A model generated the notes under the pieces. That model was not told the origin of the DNA. It saw nothing but the letters and a program-made list of their open reading frames with translations, and did not search any database. DNA of 64,000 nucleotides from Pseudomonas weihenstephanensis (GTDB lineage Bacteria > Pseudomonadota > Gammaproteobacteria > Pseudomonadales > Pseudomonadaceae), in contig NZ_JYLF01000008.1 in assembly GCF_001043055.1 (NCBI RefSeq), forward strand, positions 124,001 through 188,000, given 5' to 3'. The first letter of the stretch is position 1; each line of letters starts with the position of its first letter. Both the position numbers and the translations under genes were made by a program. Shown here in pieces: positions 27,668-36,670 of the stretch.

Positions 27668-29410
27668 TTAGAGGAGTTCCCGGGTGGCGTTCCAGTTATT
27701 CAAAAAAGTCTCGGCGTTGACTTCGCCGGTAATGCGTTGCGCGCGACGCTCAACTCCGTTGGGGCCTATCCAGATAAAGCTGGGCGGGCCGGGTACTTGA
27801 TAGCGGCTGAGCAGGTCGCGGCTGGCGACAGTATCGGCGGTCACGTCCAGACGCAACAAGCGCACGCCTTGCAGGGCGTTCATCACCTGCGCTTGGCCGA
27901 AGACTTTTTTCTCCATCACCTTGCAGGACACGCACCAGTCAGCGTAGTAGTCGAGCATCACCCACTGGCCCTGCGCTTTGGCGCTGGCCAGTTCTCGCTC
28001 AAGGGTGGGGATGTCCTTGACCGTGATGAACGCGTCGTGGCCCGTATTGGCACTGCTGCCCGCCACGGTTTTGGCGGTGTACACCGCAAGCGGTTGCCAG
28101 GTATCGGTGCTGCCCCCGGCGGCACCAAGCAACATCAGTGCGCCCCATATGCCTGCCACCAGGCTCAATGGGCTGAACAGGGTTTTGGCCCGCAAGAACG
28201 GCTGGCCTTGTTGCCACAGGCTGCTGGCAAAAATCAGCAGCAGGACGCCCCATAAGCCGACCCACAACGATTCATCCAGCACCGGGCGCACCAACAGCAG
28301 GGCGGTGCCCAAGAACAGGAAGCCAAACAGGCCTTTCATCAGGTTCATCCAGGCACCGGGTTTAGGCAGGAAACGGCTGCCCACAGTGACCAGAAGCAAC
28401 AACGGCATGCCGATCCCGATACCCATTGTAAACAGCACCAAACCGCCCTCCACGGCATTGCCGCTTTGCGCGATATAGAGCAAGGCGCCCGCCAGCGGTG
28501 CGGTCATGCACGGGCCGACCAGCAAGCCCGACAAAGCGCCGAGAATGCCCGCGCCAATCAGGCTGCCGCCTTTGCGCCCGCGACCGGCTGTTTCGAGGCG
28601 ATCACGCAGCGCGGTGGGCAATTGCAGTTCGAAGAAACCAAACATCGGCAGTGCCAGAACCACAAATAACGCGGCAAAACTGCCGAGCAGCCACGGCTGT
28701 TGCAGCAGCGCCTGCAAATTGGCGCCGAGCAAGGCCGCCAGTACTCCCAAACCTGCGTACACCAGCGCCATGCTGACGACATAACTGCCCGCCACCGCAA
28801 AGCCGCGACCGGGGCTGGCGCCGCTACCCACCACCAGGCCTGCCAAAATAGGCAGCATCGGTAGCGAACAAGGGGTGAAAGCAAGCAACAGGCCCAGCCC
28901 GAAGAACAGTAGCAAGCTCCAGACCAGTGAACCCTGCTGCAAAGTGGCGGCTAACGACTGGTCTTGCGCCTGTTCGGGCGCAGTCGCGGATTGAGCGCCC
29001 CCCAGATCAACCTGTTGGCTTTGCGGTGAGTAACACAATCCGGCGTCGGCGCACCCTTGCCAACTGACCTTGATCTGGCCGCTGGCATTGGCGGGAATGA
29101 GCAGCTCAAGGCGGTCTCGATAAACCTCAGTCGCGCCGAAAAACTCGTCACTGTGCGCCAACCCCTCAGGGAGTGGTGGCGTGTGCGCGGCATCCAGGCC
29201 CTCGAACTTCAGACGCTTCTTGTACAGGTAATACTTATCGGTGATTTTCCATTGCAGACGCGTTTCACCTGAAGGCAGCGGCTCGGCGCTGAAGACGAAC
29301 GCCTGTTCAGCCGGTAGGAAGTCGGCCTTTTGCTCAAAGGGGTTGTCGCTGGCGTAGGCCTGACTAAAACCCGTCAGCAGCAGGAAAAAAAACACAATCA
29401 AACGAGACAT
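27668..29410 (-). CDS. dsbD: Thiol:disulfide interchange protein DsbD
   Basis: Inner-membrane electron carrier that moves reducing power from cytoplasmic thioredoxin to periplasmic isomerases. About 580 residues from MSRLIVFFFLLLTG (29410), which gives a clean signal peptide; an in-frame Met 15 codons earlier does not. The periplasmic alpha domain has the pair in CADAGLC near residue 120. The beta domain has eight hydrophobic helices with FTPCSLPMLPIL and GPCMTAPLAG cysteines. The C-terminal gamma thioredoxin domain has DWCVSCK near residue 493. First gene of its operon, divergent from the response regulator. Confidence 0.95.
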   Translation of the reverse strand: MSRLIVFFFLLLTGFSQAYASDNPFEQKADFLPAEQAFVFSAEPLPSGETRLQWKITDKYYLYKKRLKFEGLDAAHTPPLPEGLAHSDEFFGATEVYRDRLELLIPANASGQIKVSWQGCADAGLCYSPQSQQVDLGGAQSATAPEQAQDQSLAATLQQGSLVWSLLLFFGLGLLLAFTPCSLPMLPILAGLVVGSGASPGRGFAVAGSYVVSMALVYAGLGVLAALLGANLQALLQQPWLLGSFAALFVVLALPMFGFFELQLPTALRDRLETAGRGRKGGSLIGAGILGALSGLLVGPCMTAPLAGALLYIAQSGNAVEGGLVLFTMGIGIGMPLLLLVTVGSRFLPKPGAWMNLMKGLFGFLFLGTALLLVRPVLDESLWVGLWGVLLLIFASSLWQQGQPFLRAKTLFSPLSLVAGIWGALMLLGAAGGSTDTWQPLAVYTAKTVAGSSANTGHDAFITVKDIPTLERELASAKAQGQWVMLDYYADWCVSCKVMEKKVFGQAQVMNALQGVRLLRLDVTADTVASRDLLSRYQVPGPPSFIWIGPNGVERRAQRITGEVNAETFLNNWNATRELL

Positions 29411-29537
29411 GCGCCAGACCTTGGTATTTTCAATTAGCCGCCACCTTGGAGGCACTTGATTAACCGAGTGTTAAAAACGGCATAATCGGGCCTTAATCCC
29501 ACCGCCCTTTAATCGGCCTATTTACGCGGGTATCTGC

Positions 29538-30218
29538 ATGCACGTATTGGTTTGCGAAGACGACGAGCTGATTGCCAGCGGCATTGTGGCGGGGCTTAAG
29601 GCTCAGGGTATGACGGTGGAGCATGTCGCCACTGCGGGTGCCGCCCGGGCCATGCTCAAGGCGGCTGAGTTTGACGTGATGGTGCTTGACCTCGGGTTGC
29701 CCGACGAAGACGGTCTTAAGTTATTGCAACAGTTGCGCCAGCAGGGGTTGGAGTTGCCCGTGCTGGTGCTCACTGCGCGTGACTCGGTGACGGATCGGGT
29801 CGATGGCCTGCAAGCCGGCGCGGACGATTACTTGCTCAAACCGTTCGACCTGCGCGAGCTGGCGGCCCGTTTGCACACCTTGCTGCGCCGCGTGGCGGGG
29901 CGCAGTGTCAACCTGATCGAGCACGGTCGCTTGAGTTACGACCCGAGCAGCCGCGAAACGTTGCTGGGCGGCAAACCGGTGGATCTATCCCGTCGCGAGC
30001 AGGCCCTGCTGCAAGCTTTGCTGCATAACCGCGGGCGGGTATTGTCGACTGAGCAACTCAAAGACAGCATTTACGGTTTCAGCGATGAACTGGAGAGCAA
30101 CGCCTTGAACGTTCATATTCATCATCTGCGGCGCAAACTGGGCAATGGCATCGTCGAAACCGTGCGCGGCCTGGGGTATCGCCTGGGGCCAGCGGATGGC
30201 GCCGAGCCTGACGCATGA
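29538..30218 (+). CDS. OmpR-family response regulator
   Basis: 226 residues: a receiver domain (acid pocket CEDD, phosphoacceptor Asp51 in VLDLGLPDEDG, switch Thr in LTARDS, Lys in LLKPFD), then an OmpR/PhoB winged-helix domain (LNVHIHHLRRKLG, TVRGLGYRLG). It overlaps the kinase gene by ATGA, so the pair is coupled. It faces dsbD across an 127-base gap, which suggests it may control the dsb operon, as proposed for the equivalent PA2479-PA2480 pair by position only. The signal is unknown. Confidence 0.92.
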   Translation: MHVLVCEDDELIASGIVAGLKAQGMTVEHVATAGAARAMLKAAEFDVMVLDLGLPDEDGLKLLQQLRQQGLELPVLVLTARDSVTDRVDGLQAGADDYLLKPFDLRELAARLHTLLRRVAGRSVNLIEHGRLSYDPSSRETLLGGKPVDLSRREQALLQALLHNRGRVLSTEQLKDSIYGFSDELESNALNVHIHHLRRKLGNGIVETVRGLGYRLGPADGAEPDA

Positions 30219-31534
30219 TGAGCCTGCGCCTGCGCTTGAGCCTGACCATTGGTTCAGCCTTCATCCTGATATGGGTGTTGGCGGCGGCCTGGATGCTCAG
30301 CGATCTGCGTCAACAAATGATGTTTTCCCTCGATCAGCGCCTGGTGGCGTCTGCACGGATGGTGGCGGGCTTGCTGGAGCAATTGCCGCAACTGCCGGTA
30401 AAGGGTGAGGGCACGCATTTCAGTGCCGAGCAGTTGACCATACCCGGCGGCATGGCCTGCCAGGTCAGTTCGCTACGTGGAGAAGTTCTGGCTCGCAGCC
30501 ATAACAATCCCGATCAACCCATGCAGTCCGAGTCCACCGGGTTTCGCGATCAGATCATCGATGGCGCAGCCTGGCGCACGTTTACCCTGGTACGCGGTGA
30601 CTTGCGCATCACTACCGCAGACCGGCAAGTGGAGCGCGAGGCGCTGAATCTCTCCGTGTTACTGGCGGCCTCTGTGCCGGTGGGCATGGCGCTGATGGTG
30701 TGTTTGCTGTTGTTATGGCTAGGGATTGGCCAGGGGCTGGCGCCACTCAAACGGATGCGCGATGCGTTGATGCGCCGGGATGCTGATTCGTTGCAACCGT
30801 TGCAAATCAGTCCATTGCCCAGCGAACTGCAACCTTTGCTCGACTCACAGAACCAGTTACTGGCGCGTATTGCCAAAGCGATTGAGCGTGAACGGCGCCT
30901 GACGGGTGACGCTGCCCACGAATTGCGCAGCCCGCTGACGGCAATCAAGACCCACTTACAGGTGGCGCGCATGACGGATGGCGAGGCCCGTGAGCAGTCG
31001 CTGGCGCATGCCGAGGCGGGTGCTGACCGTTTGCACCGTACCCTTGAGCAGTTGTTGCTATTGGCGCGGGTGGAGGGCAGCTTGTCCTTCGATGACGGTG
31101 TGCAGTGTTCGGCCGAGCAAGTGGCGCGTCTGGCGATCCACGATGCGGCGAGTGGTGCGGCGGATCGAATCATTGTGCAAGTGCCCGCAGATTTGCCCGC
31201 CACAGCACTGAAGGTGCCATCGGTTCTGGCCATTGCCGCATTGCGAAATCTGCTGGACAACGCCTTGCGCCATACGCCGGAAGAGACCCGGGTCGAATTG
31301 AAATTGCGTGCCGAAGGTCAGTTCATCTATTTTGTGGTGCGCGATCATGGGCCAGGTATCTCGCCTCAAACCTTGCAACACATGACCCAGCGCTTCTGGC
31401 GCAATGACAACAGCAATGGTTGTGGGTTGGGACTGGCGATTGTGCAGGCAATTGTTGAGCGTTGTGGGGGTGAGTTGCAGTTTGACAGTCAGCCCGACGG
31501 GCTGCGGGTTGAACTCAGGATGCCGTTGCAATAG
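30215..31534 (+). CDS. Sensor histidine kinase partner
   Basis: 439 residues with a membrane helix at 10-30, a periplasmic sensing region of about 130 residues (QTC-type, with no recognised domain) and a second helix at 150-172. A HAMP-like linker follows, then the dimerisation box GDAAHELRSPLTAIKTH with the phosphoaccepting histidine near 235. The ATPase domain has N box LLDNALRHTP, G1 DHGPGIS and G2 GLGLAIV. The layout is that of QseC/TctE-type kinases paired with OmpR regulators. Confidence 0.92.
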   Translation: MMSLRLRLSLTIGSAFILIWVLAAAWMLSDLRQQMMFSLDQRLVASARMVAGLLEQLPQLPVKGEGTHFSAEQLTIPGGMACQVSSLRGEVLARSHNNPDQPMQSESTGFRDQIIDGAAWRTFTLVRGDLRITTADRQVEREALNLSVLLAASVPVGMALMVCLLLLWLGIGQGLAPLKRMRDALMRRDADSLQPLQISPLPSELQPLLDSQNQLLARIAKAIERERRLTGDAAHELRSPLTAIKTHLQVARMTDGEAREQSLAHAEAGADRLHRTLEQLLLLARVEGSLSFDDGVQCSAEQVARLAIHDAASGAADRIIVQVPADLPATALKVPSVLAIAALRNLLDNALRHTPEETRVELKLRAEGQFIYFVVRDHGPGISPQTLQHMTQRFWRNDNSNGCGLGLAIVQAIVERCGGELQFDSQPDGLRVELRMPLQ

Positions 31535-31547
31535 GGCAGGTTTTGGG

Positions 31548-31578
31548 TGCCTGTTTGTATCGAACCGGCAAACAGGCA
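31548..31578 (+). terminator. Stem-loop after the kinase gene
   Basis: TGCCTGTTTG (31548-31557) pairs perfectly with CAAACAGGCA (31569-31578) over an 11-base loop. There is no U-tract, so it may be a weak or Rho-assisted terminator. Confidence 0.45.
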
Positions 31579-31703
31579 GTCGAGCAAGCACTGATATAGC
31601 TCAGTGTTTCGCACCCGTTACCTCTTTACAGTGGCTCTCGATTTATAAGGGGGCCACGTGGGTCCCGCCTATAAAAATAATCCACTTGTAAGGTAATAGA
31701 ACA

Positions 31704-33128
31704 TTGAAGGATTCAGCGTTTGATCACCGTCCAGCTGGGGAACCCCCAGCATTGCAGCGCAGTTTGTCCAACCGCCACATTCAACTGATTGCCATTGGCG
31801 GAGCCATTGGTACCGGTCTGTTTATGGGCTCTGGCAAGACCATTAGCTTGGCAGGGCCCTCGATCATTTTTGTCTACATGATCATTGGTTTCATGCTGTT
31901 TTTCGTCATGCGTGCGATGGGCGAATTGCTCTTATCCAACCTCAACTACAAGTCATTTATTGATTTTTCGGCCGACTTGCTCGGACCGATGGCTGGCTAT
32001 TTCATGGGCTGGACCTACTGGTTTTGCTGGATAGTCACCGGCATCGCTGATGTGATTGCCATCTCCGGGTACACACAATTCTGGTTTCCGAACGTACCTC
32101 TGTGGTTGCCGGCGCTGGGGTGTGTCGCGTTACTGCTGTCGCTGAACCTGATTACCGTGAAAATGTTCGGCGAGCTGGAATTCTGGTTTGCCATGATCAA
32201 GATCGTTGCCATTTGCGCGTTGGTCTGCACCGGTCTGTATATGGTCGTTACGGCATACCAGTCCCCCGTCGGCCACACGGCAAGCCTGGGGAACCTATGG
32301 AATGACGGCGGCATGTTTCCACATGGAGTGATGGGCTTTTTTGCAGGCTTCCAGATCGCCGTATTTGCCTTTGTCGGCATTGAACTGGCCGGTACCACAG
32401 CCGCAGAAACCAAGAACCCGGAGCGCAATCTGCCCCGAGCGATCAACTCCATCCCTCTGCGCATCATCATGTTTTATGTGTTCGCGCTGATTGCCATTTT
32501 GGCCGTGACCCCGTGGCGGGATGTGGTCGCCGATAAAAGCCCTTTTGTTGAGCTCTTTATGCTGGCGGGCCTTCCGGCGGCAGCGGGAATCATTAATTTT
32601 GTGGTGCTGACGTCAGCGGCGTCTTCGGCCAACAGCGGCGTGTTCTCGACCAGTCGCATGCTTTACGGCTTGGCGCTGGAAGGCGACGCACCCGGTAAAT
32701 TTAAACACCTGTCGCGTCGTGCGGTGCCTTCAAACGGTTTGATTTTTTCCTGCATCTGCCTGTTGGCGGGGGCACTGGTGATTTATCTGATCCCTAATCT
32801 GATGGAGGCCTTCACCCTGATCACCACGGTGTCAGCGACTTTGTTCATGTTTGTCTGGTCGATGATTCTGTTGTCCTATCTGGCCTATCGTAAAAACCGT
32901 GCCCATTTGCATCTGGCATCGCGCTACAAGATGCCGGGGGGCAAAGTCATGGTCTGGGTGTGCCTGACATTCTTTGCGTTCATTCTGGTGTTGCTGGCGC
33001 TCGAAGACGACACCCGCCAGGCGCTGTACGTCGTGCCAGGCTGGTTTGTGTTGCTGGCATTGGCTTATCGATCAATTGTGCGCAACAAGCAGCGCATAGC
33101 ACTGCGGGCCTGTAAAGCGGATCTCTAG
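31704..33128 (+). CDS. cycA: CycA-type D-serine/D-alanine/glycine permease
   Basis: Amino acid-polyamine-organocation (AAT family) proton symporter, 474 residues and twelve hydrophobic segments. The N-terminus has LSNRHIQLIAIGGAIGTGLF, the classic AAT signature with the GAIGTGLF substrate loop, followed by the ELLLSNLNYKSF region that marks CycA-like members. The start is a TTG at 31704 (MKDSAFDH), supported by AAGG 12 bases upstream and by family length; no ATG is available. It lies between the dsb/two-component block and pvdH with no obvious link to pyoverdine. CycA is the best match, but closely related serine or alanine permeases cannot be excluded. Confidence 0.85.
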   Translation: MKDSAFDHRPAGEPPALQRSLSNRHIQLIAIGGAIGTGLFMGSGKTISLAGPSIIFVYMIIGFMLFFVMRAMGELLLSNLNYKSFIDFSADLLGPMAGYFMGWTYWFCWIVTGIADVIAISGYTQFWFPNVPLWLPALGCVALLLSLNLITVKMFGELEFWFAMIKIVAICALVCTGLYMVVTAYQSPVGHTASLGNLWNDGGMFPHGVMGFFAGFQIAVFAFVGIELAGTTAAETKNPERNLPRAINSIPLRIIMFYVFALIAILAVTPWRDVVADKSPFVELFMLAGLPAAAGIINFVVLTSAASSANSGVFSTSRMLYGLALEGDAPGKFKHLSRRAVPSNGLIFSCICLLAGALVIYLIPNLMEAFTLITTVSATLFMFVWSMILLSYLAYRKNRAHLHLASRYKMPGGKVMVWVCLTFFAFILVLLALEDDTRQALYVVPGWFVLLALAYRSIVRNKQRIALRACKADL

Positions 33129-33154
33129 GGGCCGGAGCGCTTTGCGGTTTGTTT

Positions 33155-33186
33155 AAGGGGGGGGCGCTGCAAGGCGCCGCCCCCTT
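33155..33186 (+). terminator. GC-rich hairpin after cycA
   Basis: A run of eight G followed by CGC can pair with the downstream GCGCC-GCCCCC-TT stretch, ending TTGG. The arms are AAGGGGG and CCCCCTT plus the inner CGC/GCG. It is placed directly after the cycA stop and before the pvdH promoter. Confidence 0.5.
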
Positions 33187-33230
33187 GGTCGTTTGGTGCC
33201 CCGTCGTCTGAGAATTATCTGCTTGAGCTC

Positions 33231-33254
33231 TAAATCGTGACCGCGCTGATGCGT
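33231..33254 (+). promoter_or_regulatory. PvdS-dependent iron-starvation box for pvdH-mbtH
   Basis: TAAAT (33231-33235), sixteen bases, then CGT (33252-33254), preceded by CTC. An exact match to TAAAT-N16-CGT. It lies 101 bases before the pvdH start, a normal leader length. Confidence 0.82.
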
Positions 33255-33354
33255 CTCCAAAGCAGGAAAGCCTGCGGTGTTCTTCCGTACAGGGAGGTCA
33301 CTGGCCAGGTCTGCGGTTTTGGTCAATCTCATCAGCGTATTGAGGGTCCCGGAA

Positions 33355-34761
33355 ATGTCAGTCGCTAGCCGTTTTATCGACGATCAGCCGGTTGGAGTCA
33401 GTCCAACTGAAGCGCTGTATGAATTTGAAGAATCCCCTTTGTTGGCCCGTCAGAGCCGTCAAGAGTCCAATGCGCGCAGCTATCCGCGGCGTATCCCGCT
33501 GGTGTTGAAACGCGCAAAGGGTCTGTACGTCGAGGACGTTGAAGGCCGACGTTTTATCGATTGTCTGGCGGGTGCCGGCACGCTGGCGCTAGGGCATAAC
33601 CATCCGGTGGTGATCGACGCGATTCGCCAAGTGCTGGATGACGGTCTGCCGCTGCACACGCTGGACCTCACGACGCCGGTCAAAGACCAGTTCGTTCAGG
33701 ACTTGTTCGGCTTGCTGCCAGAAGCGCTGGCCGCAGAAGCGAAAATCCAGTTTTGTGGACCGACCGGCACCGACGCAGTCGAAGCGGCGTTGAAGTTGGT
33801 GCGTACGGCCACCGGGCGTAACACGGTAGTGTCGTTTCAAGGCGGCTATCACGGCATGAGCCAAGGTGCGTTGAGCCTGATGGGCAGCCTGGGGCCGAAA
33901 AAGCCGATGGCCGCACTGCTCGGCAACGGTGTGCAGTTTATGCCCTATCCCTACGATTACCGCTGCCCCTTCGGTTTGGGCGGTGAGCAAGGTGTGAAAG
34001 CAAACCTGCACTATCTGGAAAACCTGTTCAGTGACCCGGAAGCCGGTGTGCAATTGCCTGCCGCCGTGATCGTAGAAGTGGTGCAGGGTGAAGGCGGAGT
34101 GATTCCGGCTGATCTGGACTGGCTGCGGGGTGTACGTCGTATCACGGAGCAGGCCGGCGTGGCGCTGATCGTCGATGAAATCCAAAGCGGTTTTGCCCGT
34201 ACCGGTAAAATGTTTGCGTTTGAGCATGCCGGGATCATTCCTGATGTGGTGGTGCTGTCCAAGGCGATTGGCGGCAGTCTGCCACTGGCGGTGGTGGTGT
34301 ATCGCGAGTGGCTCGATACCTGGTTGCCGGGCGCACATGCGGGTACGTTCCGTGGCAACCAAATGGCGATGGTGGCCGGCTCGGCCGTGATGCGTTACCT
34401 CAAGGAACACGAAGTAGCCGCTCATGCGGCCGCGATGGGTGAGCGATTGAGCGAACACCTGCACATCCTGCAACGTGATTTTGCGCAGTTGGGCGATATC
34501 CGTGGTCGTGGGCTGATGCTGGGTGTGGAGCTGGTTGACCCGACAGGTAAGGCCGACGCGCAGGGCCATCCCCCTGCATTTGGCCGGTTGGCGCCCTTGG
34601 TACAGCGCGAATGCCTCAAACGTGGGCTGATTCTTGAGTTGGGCGGTCGGCATGGCAGTGTGGTGAGGTTTTTGCCGCCACTGATCATCACCCGCGCTGA
34701 AATTGATCAGGTTGCCGCCATTTTTGGCAATGCGCTGGCAGCCGCCATCGCCCGGCTCTAA
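33355..34761 (+). CDS. pvdH: Diaminobutyrate-2-oxoglutarate aminotransferase PvdH
   Basis: Class III PLP aminotransferase that makes L-2,4-diaminobutyrate from aspartate semialdehyde and glutamate, the Dab used by the third PvdL module. 468 residues from MSVASRFIDD at 33355, preceded by GAGGG; an in-frame ATG 26 codons earlier would be too long for the family. Motifs: FCGPTGTDAVEAALKL and YHGMSQGALS for the cofactor phosphate, DEIQSGFARTGK with the ring-binding Asp, and the Schiff-base lysine near residue 303 in VLSKAIGGSLPL. It has its own PvdS box and is followed by mbtH. Confidence 0.94.
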   Translation: MSVASRFIDDQPVGVSPTEALYEFEESPLLARQSRQESNARSYPRRIPLVLKRAKGLYVEDVEGRRFIDCLAGAGTLALGHNHPVVIDAIRQVLDDGLPLHTLDLTTPVKDQFVQDLFGLLPEALAAEAKIQFCGPTGTDAVEAALKLVRTATGRNTVVSFQGGYHGMSQGALSLMGSLGPKKPMAALLGNGVQFMPYPYDYRCPFGLGGEQGVKANLHYLENLFSDPEAGVQLPAAVIVEVVQGEGGVIPADLDWLRGVRRITEQAGVALIVDEIQSGFARTGKMFAFEHAGIIPDVVVLSKAIGGSLPLAVVVYREWLDTWLPGAHAGTFRGNQMAMVAGSAVMRYLKEHEVAAHAAAMGERLSEHLHILQRDFAQLGDIRGRGLMLGVELVDPTGKADAQGHPPAFGRLAPLVQRECLKRGLILELGGRHGSVVRFLPPLIITRAEIDQVAAIFGNALAAAIARL

Positions 34762-34844
34762 TTCCAGGCCCTCCTTGATCGTTTGTTTTATTACCCCCGC
34801 TGCGCGTGATCGCGCAGCCAGATTGCTGCGACGGAGACCCGCAC

Positions 34845-35066
34845 ATGAGTTCAGTATTTGACCGCGACGACATTCTCTTTCAGGTGGTGGTGAACCACGA
34901 AGACCAGTATTCGATCTGGCCCGATTACAAGGCCATTCCCAACGGCTGGCGCGCAGTGGGCAAAAGCGGCTTGAAGCCGGAGTGCCTGGCTTATATCGAA
35001 GAGGTGTGGACGGACATGCGTCCGCTGAGCTTGCGCCAGAAAATGGACGCCGTGGCAACGCACTGA
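34845..35066 (+). CDS. MbtH-like NRPS chaperone
   Basis: 73-residue MbtH-family protein that binds adenylation domains and is needed for their folding or activity. It begins MSSVFDRDDILFQVVVN and has the family-defining tryptophans in SIWPDYKAIPNGW and the end motif AYIEEVWTDMRPLS. The start at 34845 follows GGAG. It sits 83 bases after pvdH, presumably in the same PvdS-driven unit. The P. aeruginosa counterpart is PA2412, next to pvdH. Confidence 0.95.
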   Translation: MSSVFDRDDILFQVVVNHEDQYSIWPDYKAIPNGWRAVGKSGLKPECLAYIEEVWTDMRPLSLRQKMDAVATH

Positions 35067-35079
35067 AGCGACGGCTCAC

Positions 35080-35119
35080 AAAAAAGCCAACTGACAGCAG
35101 ACTGTCAGTTGGCTTTTTT
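35080..35119. terminator. Strong terminator after mbtH, shared with ansB
   Basis: An 18-base perfect stem (35080-35097 with 35102-35119) has a CAGA loop; the arms start with six A and end with six T. It can stop transcription from both mbtH and the convergent asparaginase gene. Confidence 0.92.
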
Positions 35120-35149
35120 AATGCTCACAGGGAAGTGATTCCGCGTGAC

Positions 35150-36229
35150 TTAGTACTCCCAGAACATCCGCTGCAATTCTTTGCTGTCTTGGGTTTTGGT
35201 CAGTGCAACCATCGCCAGGATGCGGGCTTTCTGTGGGTTGAGGTCGTGTGCAACCACCCAATCATTTTTGTCGTCAGGCTGTTCTGCGTTACGCAGTACG
35301 AAACCGCCGTTATTCACGTGAGACGAACGGATGATCTGCACGCCATCTTTACGCAGGGCTTGCAGGGTCGGAACCACACGCGAAGAAACGGAACCGTTGC
35401 CAGTGCCTACGTGGATGATGGCTTTAGCGCCCGATTGAGCCAGTGCTTTGTAGGCAGTGTCATCAACGTTGCCATAGGAGTAGGCGATGCCTACGTTTGG
35501 CAGGCTCTTGATGTTTTTGATGTCGAATTCAGAATCCAGGGTGTGACGCTTGGCAGGCAAGCGGAACCAGTAGGATTTTCCTTCAACGACCATACCCAGC
35601 GGGCCCCAAGGGCTTTTGAAGGCTTCGGTCTTGATGTTCATCATTTTGCTGACATCACGGCCCGACTGGATTTCGTCGTTCATGGTGACCAGTACGCCTT
35701 TGCCGCGCGCTTCTTTGCTGCCGGCGACCGCCACAGCGTTGTACAGGTTCAGCATGCCGTCTGCGGACATGGCGGTGCCTGGACGCATGGAACCCACAAC
35801 CACAATAGGCTTGTCGGTTTTTTCGACCAGGTTGAGGAAGTAAGCGGTTTCTTCCAGGGTGTCGGTGCCGTGCGTGATCACGATGCCATCAACGTCTTTG
35901 CTGTCAGCCAGCTCAGCAACACGGCGGCCCAGTTGCAGCAGGTTGTCGTTGGTGATGCTTTCGGACGCGATCTGCATCACTTGCTCGCCACGCACGTTGG
36001 CCAATTGGCTCAGCTCGGGTACACCGGCGATCAGTTGGTCGATACCCACTTTGGCAGCGGTGTAGGTCGCGCTGTTAGCAGCACTGGCGCCAGCACCCGC
36101 GATGGTGCCGCCCGTGGCCAGGATGATCACATTGGGTTTAGTAGCGGTTTCTTGCGCCTGAGCAGTTGGCAGGGCTAGCAGAAGGGCCAAAGCGCCCGGA
36201 ACAATCGATTTCAACACAGCTGTTTTCAT
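35150..36229 (-). CDS. ansB: Periplasmic glutaminase-asparaginase
   Basis: Type II L-asparaginase/glutaminase that hydrolyses Asn and Gln to acidic amino acids and ammonia in the periplasm. 359 residues from MKTAVLKSIVPGALALLLAL (Sec signal, cleaved near AQA). The two catalytic-threonine motifs are present: ILATGGTIAGAGAS and IVITHGTDTLEETAYFL, with the Lys in the later VGSMRPGTAMSADG region. AAGAGAG lies upstream of this ATG; the in-frame Met 20 codons earlier is ignored because it would bury the signal peptide. High similarity to Pseudomonas 7A-type enzymes is expected from length and motifs. Confidence 0.94.
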   Translation of the reverse strand: MKTAVLKSIVPGALALLLALPTAQAQETATKPNVIILATGGTIAGAGASAANSATYTAAKVGIDQLIAGVPELSQLANVRGEQVMQIASESITNDNLLQLGRRVAELADSKDVDGIVITHGTDTLEETAYFLNLVEKTDKPIVVVGSMRPGTAMSADGMLNLYNAVAVAGSKEARGKGVLVTMNDEIQSGRDVSKMMNIKTEAFKSPWGPLGMVVEGKSYWFRLPAKRHTLDSEFDIKNIKSLPNVGIAYSYGNVDDTAYKALAQSGAKAIIHVGTGNGSVSSRVVPTLQALRKDGVQIIRSSHVNNGGFVLRNAEQPDDKNDWVVAHDLNPQKARILAMVALTKTQDSKELQRMFWEY

Positions 36230-36496
36230 TATGTTCTCTCTTAATGATGAGAGTGCTGATGCACATACACCTAGCACGGCGCGTGCCATCCACTGGCCAC
36301 GCGCTGGTCTTAGGGACGCATGATTTGTGCCAGTGCGAAGGGTTCTCGGAAATTTCTACAACTAATTGATTTATATCAAAAAAAGTAAATATTTCACCCT
36401 GTGTCTTTCCTCTATTGGACGGTTTCCCGAATGTCCGGCAGATTTTTTGTTCGGAGATGCGTCCGTTCGTCGGTTTTATGACGCCATTTTTTGACG
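36230..36496. other. Gap between ansB and the rbs promoter, no gene seen
   Basis: This divergent gap holds the ansB leader. I see no coding frame with family support. AT-rich patches (around 36360-36390) may include the ansB promoter, but I cannot place it with confidence. Confidence 0.4.
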
Positions 36497-36546
36497 TTGA
36501 CAAATACGAAACGGGTTTCCATAGTGAGGTTCAAGCAAACGTTTGC
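36497..36546 (+). promoter_or_regulatory. rbs promoter with RbsR operator
   Basis: A consensus -35 TTGACA (36497-36502), 17-base spacer and CATAGT (36520-36525) form a plausible sigma-70 promoter. The perfect palindrome GCAAACGTTTGC (36535-36546) lies where transcription should begin, the classic position for a LacI-family repressor. The regulator encoded in the same operon (rbsR) is the obvious ligand-responsive repressor. Confidence 0.72.
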
Positions 36547-36670
36547 GCGCTGCTTTTAGTTGTGCTTTTTCTAAGTGTCTGAAAACACACAAGGTCGGTT
36601 GTAGCTGTCGACCTGCTACTTCGCGTAAACAGGATGTTGCTCACAATAATCATAAGATCGGAGTGCTCCC

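Noticed and set aside
33589..35079. 496-residue open frame on the minus strand over pvdH-mbtH
   Set aside because: Antisense to two well-supported genes, with low-complexity His/Gln/Arg-rich composition typical of shadow frames in GC-rich DNA.
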